From: Burkholderiaceae bacterium
GTDB lineage: Bacteria; Pseudomonadota; Gammaproteobacteria; Burkholderiales; Burkholderiaceae_C
NCBI GenBank assembly: GCA_016790175.1
Contig: JAEUPI010000010.1
Span: 1-64,000 of the forward strand
Direction of reading: 5' to 3'
DNA: 64,000 nt
Part shown: in pieces, positions 47,801 to 56,752 of the stretch
Numbering within the stretch: position 1 is the stretch's first letter
How the letters are laid out: every line of letters begins with the position of its first letter
Notes under the pieces: model-generated
What the model was told of the DNA's origin: nothing
The model's database searches: none
The model's input: the letters and a program-made list of their open reading frames with translations, nothing else
Position numbers and translations under genes: made by a program

Positions 47801-48952
47801 ATGAAGACCCCGTCGCTGACACGCCCGCTGCAACGCTTGCTGTTCCTGGGCGTGGCCGCGTTGGCCCTGGCGGCCTGCGCCTCGGAGCCCGCCTCGCGCG
47901 GGGCCGGTCAGCCGCCGCACCATCGCGACGGCGGCTTCCAGAACAACTATGTCGACTTCGAGCCCAAGGGCCTGTTCGCGCTCGCGCGCTGGCAGTTCAG
48001 CGCCTGGCGCGACGGCCTGCCGCGGGCGCCGGCGACGCCGACGCCGCTGCTGGTGCCCGATCTCGGGCTCATCCAGGGCAACGGCAAGGTCCGCGCGCAG
48101 ATGCAGCCGATGGTCACCTGGGTCGGGCATGCCACGGTGCTGGCGCAGTTTGCCGGCATCAACGTGCTGACCGACCCGATGTTCTCCGATCGCGCCTCGC
48201 CGCTGCGCTTCGTGGGTCCGATGCGCAAGCACAAGCCCGGCGTGCTGCTGCCGGAGCTGCCCCACATCGACCTGGTGCTGGTCTCGCACAACCACTACGA
48301 CCATCTCGACGACGCCAGCGTGCGCGCCCTGGCCGCGCAGCCGGGCGGATCGCCGCTGTTCGTGGTGCCGCTCGGCCTGAAGGCCTGGCTCGCCGATCGC
48401 GGCATCACGCGGGCCGTGGAGCTCGATTGGTGGCAATCGCACCGGCTCGGCTCCGTCGAAGTCGTGCTGACGCCGGTGCAGCACTGGTCGGGCCGCGGCC
48501 TCACCGATCGCATGCGCACGCTGTGGGGCGGCTATGCGCTCTTCTCGCCGCAACTGCATTTGTTCTTCGCCGGCGACACCGGCTATTCGAAAGACTTCGC
48601 CGACATCCGCGATCGTTTCGCCGATCGCCAGTCACCCGCCGACGGCGGCGGCTTCGACATCGCGCTGCTGCCGATCGGCGCCTATGAGCCGCGCTGGTTC
48701 ATGAAGACCCAGCACGTGAACCCCGACGAAGCGGTGCGCATCCACCGCGACCTCGGCGCCAAGGCCTCGCTCGGCATCCACTGGGGCACGTTTTCGCTGA
48801 CCGACGAATCGCTGGACGAACCGCCACGCCTGCTCGCAGACGCGCGCAAGGCCCAGGGCGTGGCCGACGCCGCGTTCTTCACGCTCGCGCTCGGCGAAAC
48901 GCGGCGACTGCCGGTGCGCCGTCCCATCATGCCGCGAACAGCGGCACGTTGA
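47801..48952 (+). CDS. metallo-beta-lactamase-fold lipoprotein (NAPE-PLD/UlaG-like hydrolase)
   Basis: The 383-residue protein has a signal peptide ending in the lipobox LAAC (Cys26) and an MBL domain with metal ligands in SHNHYDHLDD (His163 first), QHWSGRG, FAGDTGYS and LGIHWGTF. This is the family of N-acylphosphatidylethanolamine phospholipase D-like hydrolases, suggesting phospholipid or phosphodiester cleavage in the periplasm. It is divergent from atpI. Confidence 0.87.
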   Translation: MKTPSLTRPLQRLLFLGVAALALAACASEPASRGAGQPPHHRDGGFQNNYVDFEPKGLFALARWQFSAWRDGLPRAPATPTPLLVPDLGLIQGNGKVRAQMQPMVTWVGHATVLAQFAGINVLTDPMFSDRASPLRFVGPMRKHKPGVLLPELPHIDLVLVSHNHYDHLDDASVRALAAQPGGSPLFVVPLGLKAWLADRGITRAVELDWWQSHRLGSVEVVLTPVQHWSGRGLTDRMRTLWGGYALFSPQLHLFFAGDTGYSKDFADIRDRFADRQSPADGGGFDIALLPIGAYEPRWFMKTQHVNPDEAVRIHRDLGAKASLGIHWGTFSLTDESLDEPPRLLADARKAQGVADAAFFTLALGETRRLPVRRPIMPRTAAR

Positions 48953-48982
48953 CGCACCCGGCCGCATAGGGCGGCGCCCGGG

Positions 48983-49885
48983 TCACAGCTGCGCAAAATT
49001 CACCGGCAGGCCGTGCACCGCCACGCGCGTCTGCAGCACGCAGCCGGCCTCGGGCTGCAGCGCCCGCTCGGCCGCCGGCCGGCCGTGGCAGGCGGTGGTG
49101 ACATACAGCGTGCGCAGGTCATCGCCGCCGAAGCAGGGCATCGTCGGGCAGCGCACCGGCAGCGGCAGCTCCTCGAGCAACTCTCCGGCCGGGCTCAGGC
49201 GCACGAGGCGTTGGCCTTCGTACATCGCGACCCACAGGCAGCCCTCGACGTCGACCGCCGCACCGTCGGGTCGGCCGCCATAGGCCTCGATCGGCTGCTG
49301 GGGATCGCGTGGCGCGAATCGCGCGAAGACACGGCGGCCCGAGATCTCGCCGTGCACCAGATCGAAGTCGAAGGCGACGATCACATGGGCCGGCGTATCG
49401 GCCCAGTACAGCGTGCGCGCATTCGGGCTGAACGCCAGGCCGTTGCCGGTGGTGGCGCCGCCGGCCATGGCCACCAGTTCGCGTCGGGCAAATCGATAGA
49501 GCTGCGCGGCCGGCACATCCCGCGGCTCGTGGATCGTGCTGGCCCAGAAGCGGCCGAGCGGATCGGCCTTGCCATCGTTGAATCGTTGCTTCTGCGTGTC
49601 GTACGGCGCCTTGCACAGCAGCGCGCGCGTGCCGCTGGCCGGATCAAAGCGCCACAGGCCGTCGCGCTGCGCCAGCAACAGCCCGCCACCGAGCACCGGC
49701 GCGCAGCAGCCGGGCTCGCTGGGCAGCGGCCAGCCGTGGCGTTCGCCGCTGCGGGCGTCCCAGCGTTCGAGTCGACGTCCGGGGATGTCGCACCAATACA
49801 GCGCCGATTCCTGCGGATGCCAGAACGGCGATTCGCCCAGCAGCGACGGCGAACCGGGCAAGGGGTCGAATCGTCTCGCGGTCAC
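48983..49885 (-). CDS. SMP-30/gluconolactonase-family lactonase
   Basis: The 300-residue six-bladed propeller has the family metal ligands: Glu18 in LLGESPFWH, Asn in QRFNDGKADPLGRFWAST, Asn in TTGNGLAFSPN and Asp in GRPDGAAVDVEGCLWVA. It opens sugar lactones to acids. GTG start. With the adjacent epimerase and aldolase it fits a non-phosphorylative sugar-acid pathway such as that for arabinose, fucose or rhamnose; the substrate is unknown. Confidence 0.88.
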   Translation of the reverse strand: MTARRFDPLPGSPSLLGESPFWHPQESALYWCDIPGRRLERWDARSGERHGWPLPSEPGCCAPVLGGGLLLAQRDGLWRFDPASGTRALLCKAPYDTQKQRFNDGKADPLGRFWASTIHEPRDVPAAQLYRFARRELVAMAGGATTGNGLAFSPNARTLYWADTPAHVIVAFDFDLVHGEISGRRVFARFAPRDPQQPIEAYGGRPDGAAVDVEGCLWVAMYEGQRLVRLSPAGELLEELPLPVRCPTMPCFGGDDLRTLYVTTACHGRPAAERALQPEAGCVLQTRVAVHGLPVNFAQL

Positions 49886-49940
49886 GAGTCGACCGTCGGC
49901 AGCGGCGAGGCCTCCGGTGCGTGCATCGAGCGTCTGCGCA

Positions 49941-50804
49941 TCACGGACGAGCCACGGCGATGCGCATCCACGCGCCGAGCGACTCGCCGGGCGCGAGCGC
50001 GACCAGCCCGTGCCGCGCCGGCTCGGCCATGTGGATCGCGTTGTTCACATGGCTGACCGGCTCGACGCAGAAGTACGGCTTGTCACGCGGCGTGTAGACC
50101 ACGGCACGCTCCAGCGACGAAGCCAGGCGCAGCGACAGTCGTTCGTCGCGCAGGCGGGCCTCGCCGCGCCAACCGTCGAAGCAGTGGTCGAAATCCAGCA
50201 CGGCCACATCGGCATCGATGCCCGGCTGGGCCACGCTGCGCACAGGCAGCTTGGCGGCGTCGGTCTCCCAGCGGGCCGCCACCTCCAGGTGGATGCGGCT
50301 GCGCGCGCGCTTCGGGAAGTACGGATGCCAGCCCAGCCCCATCGGCGCGGTGCGGGCGTCGATGTTGGTCGCCGTCAGCGTGACCTTCAGCGCCTGTGGC
50401 GTGAGCTCGAAGCACTGCTCGACGTGGAAGGCGAAGGGCCAATGGTTGTCGCCGCCCTGCGTGAACTCGAGGGTGAGGGCGGTGTCGCCGCGCTGTTTGA
50501 CACTCCAGCGCCGCTGCCAGCCGACGCCATGCAGCGCATGCGGCTCGTTGTCCACGTTGGCGGCCACCTCGTAGCTGCGGCCCTTCCAGGCGAACCGCCG
50601 ATAGCCCAGGCGGTTGGAATATGGCACCAGCGGGTAACAGGCGGCCGCACGCGCCGATGCCAAGCCATCGGGTTCGGTGCTGCGCAGCACCGGCAGCTCG
50701 TCGAACCACAGGCCGGCGATGGCACCGCCGAGATCGGGGCGCAGCGACAGGCGCAACGCCCCGGCGCGGAGTTCACTGGCAGCTTGAGCCGACACGCCAC
50801 TCAT
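49941..50804 (-). CDS. aldose 1-epimerase
   Basis: This 287-residue galactose-mutarotase-fold enzyme has likely active-site residues in PHALHGVGWQRRW and GLGWHPYFPK with a Glu in YFCVEPVSHVNNAIH. It interconverts anomers of aldoses, feeding the dehydrogenase and lactonase steps. It is 55 bp upstream of the lactonase and 58 bp after the aldolase in one leftward group. Confidence 0.88.
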   Translation of the reverse strand: MSGVSAQAASELRAGALRLSLRPDLGGAIAGLWFDELPVLRSTEPDGLASARAAACYPLVPYSNRLGYRRFAWKGRSYEVAANVDNEPHALHGVGWQRRWSVKQRGDTALTLEFTQGGDNHWPFAFHVEQCFELTPQALKVTLTATNIDARTAPMGLGWHPYFPKRARSRIHLEVAARWETDAAKLPVRSVAQPGIDADVAVLDFDHCFDGWRGEARLRDERLSLRLASSLERAVVYTPRDKPYFCVEPVSHVNNAIHMAEPARHGLVALAPGESLGAWMRIAVARP

Positions 50805-50862
50805 GAGGAAGCCTCCCGCTGAGCGCGTTCCGGCGTGAGCGCATGGAAGCAGGCAAGCGTGC

Positions 50863-51681
50863 TCATTCGCCGGCCGTCAGCCGCGTGCCGCTGGTCAAGG
50901 TGTGCACATGGTGCTCGCCTTCTGACGTGCGCAGCGCCTGCAGCGCTCCGCCGGCGCCGCGCATCAGCAGGCCGAGGTCGGAGCTGACGGCGAGGTAGTT
51001 GAAGCCCATGGCCCGATAGTGCACGACCTGGTCCGGCGAATGCCCGAGCGTGCCGATCGGCTTGCCGATCGTGTGGCAGCGCTCGACAGCCTGCGTGACG
51101 AGCGCGACCACCGCCGGATGCAGCAGCTGCCCCGCATGGCCCATGCTGCCGGCCAGATCGGACGGACTGATGAACACCGCATCGACGCCGTCGACCGCGC
51201 CGATGCTTTCGATCGCGCGCACGGCGGCCTCGGTCTCGAGTTGCACCACCACGCCCATCTGCTGATCGGCATTCTTCAGGTAGTTCGGTGCGGTGCCGAA
51301 ACGCGAGGCCCGGCTCATCGTGACCACGCTGCGGATGCCGGCCGGCGGATAGCGCGTGGCCGCGACGGCACAACGCGCTTCGTCGGCGTTCTGCACGAAG
51401 GGCACGAGCAGCGTATGGGCCCCGGCATCGAGCACGCGCTTGACGGTGACCGCGTCGTTCCACGGGACGCGCACCAGCGGCACCATGCGCGTGTTGCCCA
51501 CCGCTTGCAGCAGGTGCACCACGCCCATCATGTCCAGCGGCGTGTGTTCCATGTCGATCACGCCCCACTCGAAACCGGCGTGGCCCATCGCTTCGGCCAC
51601 GATCGGGCTGGCCGAGAGAATCCAGGTGCCCAGCGACGGCTGCGCACCGGAGGACTTGAGCAGCGAGCGGAACGGATTCAT
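50863..51681 (-). CDS. HpcH/HpaI-family aldolase
   Basis: The 272-residue class II aldolase has catalytic His46 in VIDMEHTPLD and metal ligands in VQLETEAAVRAIE and VFISPSDLAGSMGH. It cleaves 2-keto-3-deoxy sugar acids or 4-hydroxy-2-ketoacids to pyruvate and an aldehyde. First gene of the sugar-acid group; no dehydrogenase or dehydratase is present in the window, so the pathway would be completed elsewhere. Confidence 0.9.
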   Translation of the reverse strand: MNPFRSLLKSSGAQPSLGTWILSASPIVAEAMGHAGFEWGVIDMEHTPLDMMGVVHLLQAVGNTRMVPLVRVPWNDAVTVKRVLDAGAHTLLVPFVQNADEARCAVAATRYPPAGIRSVVTMSRASRFGTAPNYLKNADQQMGVVVQLETEAAVRAIESIGAVDGVDAVFISPSDLAGSMGHAGQLLHPAVVALVTQAVERCHTIGKPIGTLGHSPDQVVHYRAMGFNYLAVSSDLGLLMRGAGGALQALRTSEGEHHVHTLTSGTRLTAGE

Positions 51682-51755
51682 CGGGGACTCCTGGGCCAGG
51701 GCGGGCAGCGTGCGGCAAGCCTAGCAGGGCCGGGCCCGCCCGGCGCGCGACACCA

Positions 51756-52268
51756 TCAATCCAGCTTCACCTTCAGATAGTGCGCACCCGGAATCGGGTT
51801 GAAGTAGTACGGCGGGATCTCCTCGAAGCCGAGCGAGGTGTACAGGCCGCGTGCCGCCTCCATCTCGTCGAGCGTATCGAGCAGCATCGACGAATAACCC
51901 GCGCGCACGGCGCCGTCGATCAATGCCTGCGCCAGCTGGCGGCCGAGGCCGTAGGCTCGATAGGCGCTGCGCACATACAGCCGTTTCATCTCGCAGGCGT
52001 TGGCGTAGTCCACGTCGAGCAGGGGCCGCAGCGCACCGCAGCCGGCGACCTTGCCGTCCACGAGGGCGAGCAGCAGCATGCCGCGCGGCGCCGCGTATTC
52101 GCCCGGCAGCGCGGCGAGTTCGGCTTCGAAGTTCTGGAAGCACAGGTCGACGCCGAGCGAGCCCGCGTACTCGCGGAAGATGTCGCGCGTGGCGTCGAGT
52201 TCGGCCGGTGTGGCCGGGCTGCGCAGTTCGATGCGTGGCGCCGCCGCGGCGCGTCTTCGCGAGCCCAC
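51756..52268 (-). CDS. GNAT-family N-acetyltransferase
   Basis: The 170-residue acetyltransferase has motif A-like RLYVRSAYRAYGLGRQLAQAL for acetyl-CoA binding, and MLLDTLDEMEAARGLYTSLGF. I chose a GTG start at 52268, which shares its G with the stop of the cytochrome b561 gene, giving translational coupling. The substrate cannot be inferred. Confidence 0.85.
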   Translation of the reverse strand: MGSRRRAAAAPRIELRSPATPAELDATRDIFREYAGSLGVDLCFQNFEAELAALPGEYAAPRGMLLLALVDGKVAGCGALRPLLDVDYANACEMKRLYVRSAYRAYGLGRQLAQALIDGAVRAGYSSMLLDTLDEMEAARGLYTSLGFEEIPPYYFNPIPGAHYLKVKLD

Positions 52269-52969
52269 TAACCCCCCAGCTTGACCACCGAGGCCACGAT
52301 GCCGGCCCAGATGGCGATCAGCGCGAGCGCGCGCACCCGGGTGAGGCGCGTGTCTTCGCTCGCCGGCACGCCGGAGGGGAGCTGCTTGTCGCCGCTGATC
52401 ATCGGTTGCACGAGGTTCTGCCGGCGACGCACGCGGTAGTAGACGATGGCGCCGATGTGCAGCACGACGAGCAGGATCAGCAGGGCCTGACCCGGCCCCT
52501 TGTGCCAGGCGGTGGCACTCAGGGCGGTGGCGCTGGAGACGAACTTGTTCAGCGGCCCGAGGTTGGCGATCTCGTCGTCGGCCACCAGCCCGGTGGCGAT
52601 CTGCACGATCAGGATCAGCAGCATCGCAAGGATCGAGCCCATGCCCAACGGGTTGTGCCCGACGTGGAAATGGTCTGCGGGCCGGTGCTCGCCGCGCAGA
52701 TATCGCAGCACCGTCGCCGGCGCGTACAGGAAGCTCGAGAAGCGCGACCAGCGCCCGCCGATCAGACCCCACACCAGGCGAAAGCCGATCAGCGCGAACA
52801 CGCAGTAGCCGATGCGGAAATGCCAGCTCATCGCCGCGCCGCCGATCTTGCCGGTGACGACCTGCGCGATCACGCAGGCGGCCAGCAGCCAGTGGAACAG
52901 GCGCGTCGGCAGGTCCCACACCCGCACACGGTGCACGGTGGGGTCTTCGACAGGAGCGACAGCAGTCAT
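52268..52969 (-). CDS. cytochrome b561-family protein
   Basis: The 233-residue integral membrane cytochrome has four helices and candidate haem-ligand His residues in RLFHWLLAAC, MSWHFRIGYC and VVLHIGAIVYYR. It resembles hydrogenase-type b cytochromes. Starts at 52969 and 52984 are both possible. It is divergent from a cytochrome c' gene, a usual pairing in which the b-type protein could pass electrons to the periplasm. Confidence 0.88.
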   Translation of the reverse strand: MTAVAPVEDPTVHRVRVWDLPTRLFHWLLAACVIAQVVTGKIGGAAMSWHFRIGYCVFALIGFRLVWGLIGGRWSRFSSFLYAPATVLRYLRGEHRPADHFHVGHNPLGMGSILAMLLILIVQIATGLVADDEIANLGPLNKFVSSATALSATAWHKGPGQALLILLVVLHIGAIVYYRVRRRQNLVQPMISGDKQLPSGVPASEDTRLTRVRALALIAIWAGIVASVVKLGG

Positions 52970-53175
52970 CGGCGATATCCACATGCCGGCGGCGAGACCC
53001 CGACGATAGCGGAACTGCCCGCGACGGGCCGGCAGCGACCCTGCGTCGCCGTCGGTGAAAGCCCGAGGGCCGGAATAGCCCGGGCCCGACCTCCGTACAC
53101 TGCCCGACGCCCAACGAGGGGTGCAAGCGCACCCCGGCGGCTGTCATCCGTCCAACCCGTCCCCGGAGGAATCGC

Positions 53176-53646
53176 ATGAAACGTCTGATCGTGGCCTCGG
53201 CCACTGTCCTTGCATCGCTGGTCAGCCTGCCGGCGGCCGCGCAGTTCCAGAAGCCCGAAGACGCCATCAAGTATCGCCAGAGTGCATTCACGGTGATGGC
53301 CAATCACCTGGGCCGCGTGGGCGCCATGGCACAGGGCCGCGTGCCGTTCGACGCCAAGGCCGCCGCCGACAACGCCGCGATCGTGGTCACGATGTCCAAG
53401 TTGCCCTGGGTCGCCTTCGGCGAAGGCACCGACAAGGGCATGCCCACCCGAGCCAAGCCCGAGATCTGGAAAGACTCGGCCAAGGTGAAGGACCTCGCCG
53501 AGAAGATGCAGGCCGAAGCCGTGAAGTTCGAAGCGGCCGCCAAGAGCGGCAACCTCGACAGTGTCAAGGCGGCCGTCGGCGACCTCGGCAAGGCCTGCAA
53601 GGCCTGCCACGACGACTACCGCGCCGAGAAGTACAGCGCAAACTGA
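53176..53646 (+). CDS. cytochrome c'
   Basis: The 156-residue periplasmic protein has a signal peptide (cleavage near AAAQ) and a four-helix bundle, with the haem-binding CKACH at residues 141-145 near the C-terminus. Cytochrome c' binds nitric oxide and protects against nitrosative stress. A GGAGG site precedes the ATG. Confidence 0.95.
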   Translation: MKRLIVASATVLASLVSLPAAAQFQKPEDAIKYRQSAFTVMANHLGRVGAMAQGRVPFDAKAAADNAAIVVTMSKLPWVAFGEGTDKGMPTRAKPEIWKDSAKVKDLAEKMQAEAVKFEAAAKSGNLDSVKAAVGDLGKACKACHDDYRAEKYSAN

Positions 53647-53688
53647 GCCCGCGCGTGCGACGCCGGAAGGCGTTGCACAGCCGGCAAT

Positions 53689-53711
53689 CGGGGCCGCTCG
53701 TTGCGGCCCCG
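53689..53711 (+). terminator. terminator after cytochrome c'
   Basis: An eight-base stem CGGGGCCG/CGGCCCCG with a seven-base loop lies 42 bp after the stop, followed by TCCGTCTTC. The T content is moderate. Confidence 0.5.
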
Positions 53712-53848
53712 TCCGTCTTCGGTCCGGACGCTCAAGTCCTTTGAACGGACCCGTCAGCACGATCGAAACGCCTGGTCGCCGGCAGCGGCCATGATGCGCG
53801 CGCCGCCTGCGGGCCTGTCGCCCGCCGGCCGATGGCGCTCCTTCCCCG

Positions 53849-54682
53849 ATGCAAGATCTGCTGCAAAACCCGATGATCCAGGCCGGCGTCGCGCCGCTCG
53901 CCGTAGCGCTCGGCCTGGGCGCCGTGCTCTGGCGCACGCCGCTGGCCTGGTTCGCGGTGACGGCGGCCTACGCGACCGCCGTGGCGCTGTCCACCGGCAT
54001 CGGCTTCACGCCGCTGGCGGCTGGCCGCAAGGTCGTGCTGCTGGTGCTGCTGGCGCCTTTGGTCGGCCTGGTGCTCGACCGTCTGGGCAGGCGCGCGCCG
54101 CGCGCCCTGCCATGGCTCGTCGGCCTGCTGGCCGGTCTGGCCGCGCCCTGGGTCTTCGCCAGCGTGCTCGCCCAGCGCGAAGGGATCGCCGGGGTCGGTG
54201 CCGCGGCCTTACTCGTGCTCACGGTGGGCATCGGCGTGGCGTTGACGATTCGTCTGCGCGACGCCGGCGCGCAGGCCGGCGCCGCCGGCGTGGGCATGGG
54301 GTTGGCCGTGGGCGTGGCTGCATTGCTGTCGGCGTCGGTGGGCTACCTGGTCAGCGGCATCGCGACGGCCGCCGGAGCGGGCGCGCTGCTGTTGCTGCAG
54401 TTCGTGCGTGCCCGCGAGAACCGGCCCGGTTTCGTCGGCGCCTTGCCGATCGGGCTCGGCCTGAACCTGTTTGCCGCCGCCACGGCGATGCTCGCGCAGC
54501 TGCCCTGGTTCGCGCTGCCGTTGCTGTGGCTGGTGCCGCTGGCGGCCGCCTTGCGCATCGGCGAAGGCGATGGCCCGCGCGGCCGCCTCGTCGCCGCCAG
54601 CGTGCGTTGCGCGCTGGGGGCCGTCCCGTTCGTGCTGGTCGCGTGGGTCGCCTCGCGTGCCGGCTCTTCCGTCGTCAGCTGA
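53849..54682 (+). CDS. hypothetical polytopic membrane protein
   Basis: The 277-residue protein has about eight hydrophobic helices and few charged residues; loops contain GRRAPRALP and RARENRPG. I do not recognise the family. It sits 30 bp before yceI on the same strand, so the two may be co-expressed. ATG at 53849 begins MQDLLQNPMIQ; a longer frame to 53701 is unlikely. Confidence 0.7.
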   Translation: MQDLLQNPMIQAGVAPLAVALGLGAVLWRTPLAWFAVTAAYATAVALSTGIGFTPLAAGRKVVLLVLLAPLVGLVLDRLGRRAPRALPWLVGLLAGLAAPWVFASVLAQREGIAGVGAAALLVLTVGIGVALTIRLRDAGAQAGAAGVGMGLAVGVAALLSASVGYLVSGIATAAGAGALLLLQFVRARENRPGFVGALPIGLGLNLFAAATAMLAQLPWFALPLLWLVPLAAALRIGEGDGPRGRLVAASVRCALGAVPFVLVAWVASRAGSSVVS

Positions 54683-54711
54683 TCTCACCCACCCACAAGG
54701 AGAAACTTCCG

Positions 54712-55296
54712 ATGAAGTCCACACTGGCCGCCCTGGCCCTCGCGCTGCCCCTGGCTTCGCAAGCCGCCGTCGAGAACTATCCGCTCGACAGCCTGCACTC
54801 GTACCCCAACTTCTGGGTCGAGCACTTCGGCCTGTCGCAGATGCACGGCCGTTTCGACAAGATGACTGGCAAGTTCTCGTTCGACCGCGCGGCCAAGACC
54901 GGTGCCGTCGAGTTGACGATCGCCGTCGCGTCGCTCACCACCGGCGACAGCGTCAAGGGCAGCCGGCCGCAGTCGCGCGACGATCACCTGCGTGCGGCGG
55001 ACTTCTTCAACGCGGCCGAGTTCCCAAACTTGACGTTCAAGTCGACCAAGGTGAACTTCAGCGGCGAGCTGCCGGCATCGGTCGAAGGCAACTTCACGAT
55101 GCTGGGCGTGACCAGGCCGATCACCTTGAGCTTCGAGCGCTTCAAGTGCGGCCAGCACCCTTTCACCAAGAAGGATCGCTGCGGCGGCAACGCCGTCGGC
55201 AAGATCAAGCGCAGCGACTTCGGCATGAAGACCGCGATCCCGGCCGTCGGCGACGAGATCACGCTGAACATCGGCTTCGAAGGGGACAAAGAGTAA
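54712..55296 (+). CDS. YceI-family periplasmic lipid-binding protein
   Basis: The 194-residue protein has a signal peptide (cleavage near SQA) and the YceI lipocalin-like barrel (YPLDSLHSYPNFWVEHFG, KGSRPQSRDDHLRAADFFN, VTRPITLSFERFKCG). These bind polyisoprenoids such as ubiquinone precursors and are often found beside cytochrome b561 genes, as here. An AAGGAGA site decides the start. Confidence 0.93.
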   Translation: MKSTLAALALALPLASQAAVENYPLDSLHSYPNFWVEHFGLSQMHGRFDKMTGKFSFDRAAKTGAVELTIAVASLTTGDSVKGSRPQSRDDHLRAADFFNAAEFPNLTFKSTKVNFSGELPASVEGNFTMLGVTRPITLSFERFKCGQHPFTKKDRCGGNAVGKIKRSDFGMKTAIPAVGDEITLNIGFEGDKE

Positions 55297-55319
55297 GCCC
55301 CCGGAGCGGACTGGCGGCC

Positions 55320-55338
55320 GCCTCCCCCCAAGGGAGGC
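55320..55338. terminator. hairpin between yceI and alaX (convergent)
   Basis: A perfect seven-base stem GCCTCCC/GGGAGGC with a five-base loop lies between the two convergent genes. No T-run is present on either strand; it may be a bidirectional barrier. Confidence 0.45.
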
Positions 55339-55341
55339 GCG

Positions 55342-56061
55342 TTAGGCAGCCTCGGCGAAACCGAGGACGACCCTTCGCGTCTTCGCCGACTTCTTCTCGA
55401 TCTTCGTGACCACCACCGCGCCGATCTCGGCGGTGTTGGCCACATGCGTGCCGCCGCAGGGCTGCAGGTCGACGTTGTCGATCTCGATGACGCGCACGCG
55501 ACCGAGGCCGCGCGGGGGCTGTACGCTCATGCTGCGCACGAGGCCCGGGTTGGCGTCGAGCTCCGCCTCGCTGATCCAGCGGTGGCGCACCGGGTGCGAG
55601 GCGGCCACCAGCCGCGCCAGGCCGCGACTGATCTCGTCCCTGTCGAGCGGTTCGGTCATGTGGAAGTCGAGTCGCGCATAGTCGGCCGTGATCGAGCAGC
55701 CGTCCACCGGATGCGGGATCAACGCGCACAGCAGGTGCGTGGCGGTGTGAAAGCGCATGTGCCGATGCCGCCGCGCCCAGTCGATCTGCGCGGTTACCGC
55801 CACGCCCGGCGTCAGAGCACCCAGATCGATGCCGGCCGCCGGCACATGCACGATCTGTCCCGGTTCCGCGCCCTTCCTGGTGTCGACGATCGCCAGCTCG
55901 CGGCCATCGGCCAGGCGCAGCACGCCGGCATCGCCGGCCTGGCCGCCACCGTGCGGATAGAACACCGTGCGGTCGAGCCGGATGCCGCGATCGTCGACGG
56001 CGACGACACGGGCCTCGCACGAAGCGAGGCGTGCGTCTTCGCGGAAGAGCTCTTCGGTCAT
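55342..56061 (-). CDS. alaX: alanyl-tRNA editing protein AlaX
   Basis: The 239-residue protein is a free-standing editing domain related to the AlaRS editing module. Zinc ligands HTATH (His105, His109) and CGGTH in LQPCGGTHVANTAEIG are present. It deacylates mischarged Ser- or Gly-tRNA(Ala). Last gene of the leftward amino-acid operon, 25 bp after the VOC gene. Confidence 0.92.
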   Translation of the reverse strand: MTEELFREDARLASCEARVVAVDDRGIRLDRTVFYPHGGGQAGDAGVLRLADGRELAIVDTRKGAEPGQIVHVPAAGIDLGALTPGVAVTAQIDWARRHRHMRFHTATHLLCALIPHPVDGCSITADYARLDFHMTEPLDRDEISRGLARLVAASHPVRHRWISEAELDANPGLVRSMSVQPPRGLGRVRVIEIDNVDLQPCGGTHVANTAEIGAVVVTKIEKKSAKTRRVVLGFAEAA

Positions 56062-56086
56062 GGGCTCGCCTTCGCTCGCCTTCTCG

Positions 56087-56752
56087 TCAGTGCCACGACG
56101 CCAACACGACCTCGCCGCGCGGCGAGGCCAGTGTCGCCGTCAGTGCCGGGCCGTCGGGCCGATCGGTCTTCACGCCGCCGGCCAGCCGCAACAGCTGGCG
56201 AAGGCGTGACGGCAGACCGCGCAGCGACAGCGCGCGCAGCTGCACCGGTGAGGCCGGCATGGCGTCGCAGGGATGCGGTCCTTGCCACTCGATCAAGGTC
56301 GGCAATGCGCCGTCGTCGAGCAGCCGGCCGTCGTCGCGCACGGTGATACGCCAGGCCAGGCGCCCGGCGGGGGTATCGCGGTGCGCTGCCAGCAGCGTGC
56401 CGGGATCGACGCGGCAGTTGATCAGCCCCCAGCGCAGCATCTCGATGTTCGTGGTGCGCGCCACGGCGTGAATGAAACGCGGCCCGGTCCGGACAGCCGC
56501 TTGCAGCGCTGGGTCGTCGAGGCCGAACCAGCGCGTGCGCCCGGGTGCCTGGGCCGACGGGTCGATCGCAATGATCTCCAGATAACAGCGTTCGAACGCC
56601 GGTCCGCTGAGGTTCAGCAGCCGGTTGTGCGTGCCCATCAAGGCATGCCGGCCGCCGGCGCCGGGTGCGACGCCGAGCGTGGCCTCGCACCAGGCGGTCC
56701 CCTGCTCCAGTGTGTGGGCGGCGATGACGAGGTGGTCGATATGCGCGGTCAC
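56087..56752 (-). CDS. VOC-fold (glyoxalase-like) protein
   Basis: The 221-residue protein begins TAHIDHLVIAAHTLEQGTAW, with GTHNRLLNL and YLEIIAIDP typical of glyoxalase-like PF13468-type proteins. The enzyme activity is not known. The GTG start overlaps the phzF stop by four bases. Confidence 0.8.
   Translation of the reverse strand: MTAHIDHLVIAAHTLEQGTAWCEATLGVAPGAGGRHALMGTHNRLLNLSGPAFERCYLEIIAIDPSAQAPGRTRWFGLDDPALQAAVRTGPRFIHAVARTTNIEMLRWGLINCRVDPGTLLAAHRDTPAGRLAWRITVRDDGRLLDDGALPTLIEWQGPHPCDAMPASPVQLRALSLRGLPSRLRQLLRLAGGVKTDRPDGPALTATLASPRGEVVLASWH

Noticed and set aside
51756..53303. Apparent 515-residue fusion ending in the GNAT domain
   Set aside because: The upstream part is an out-of-frame reading through cytochrome b561; the GTG at 52268 fits the family length.
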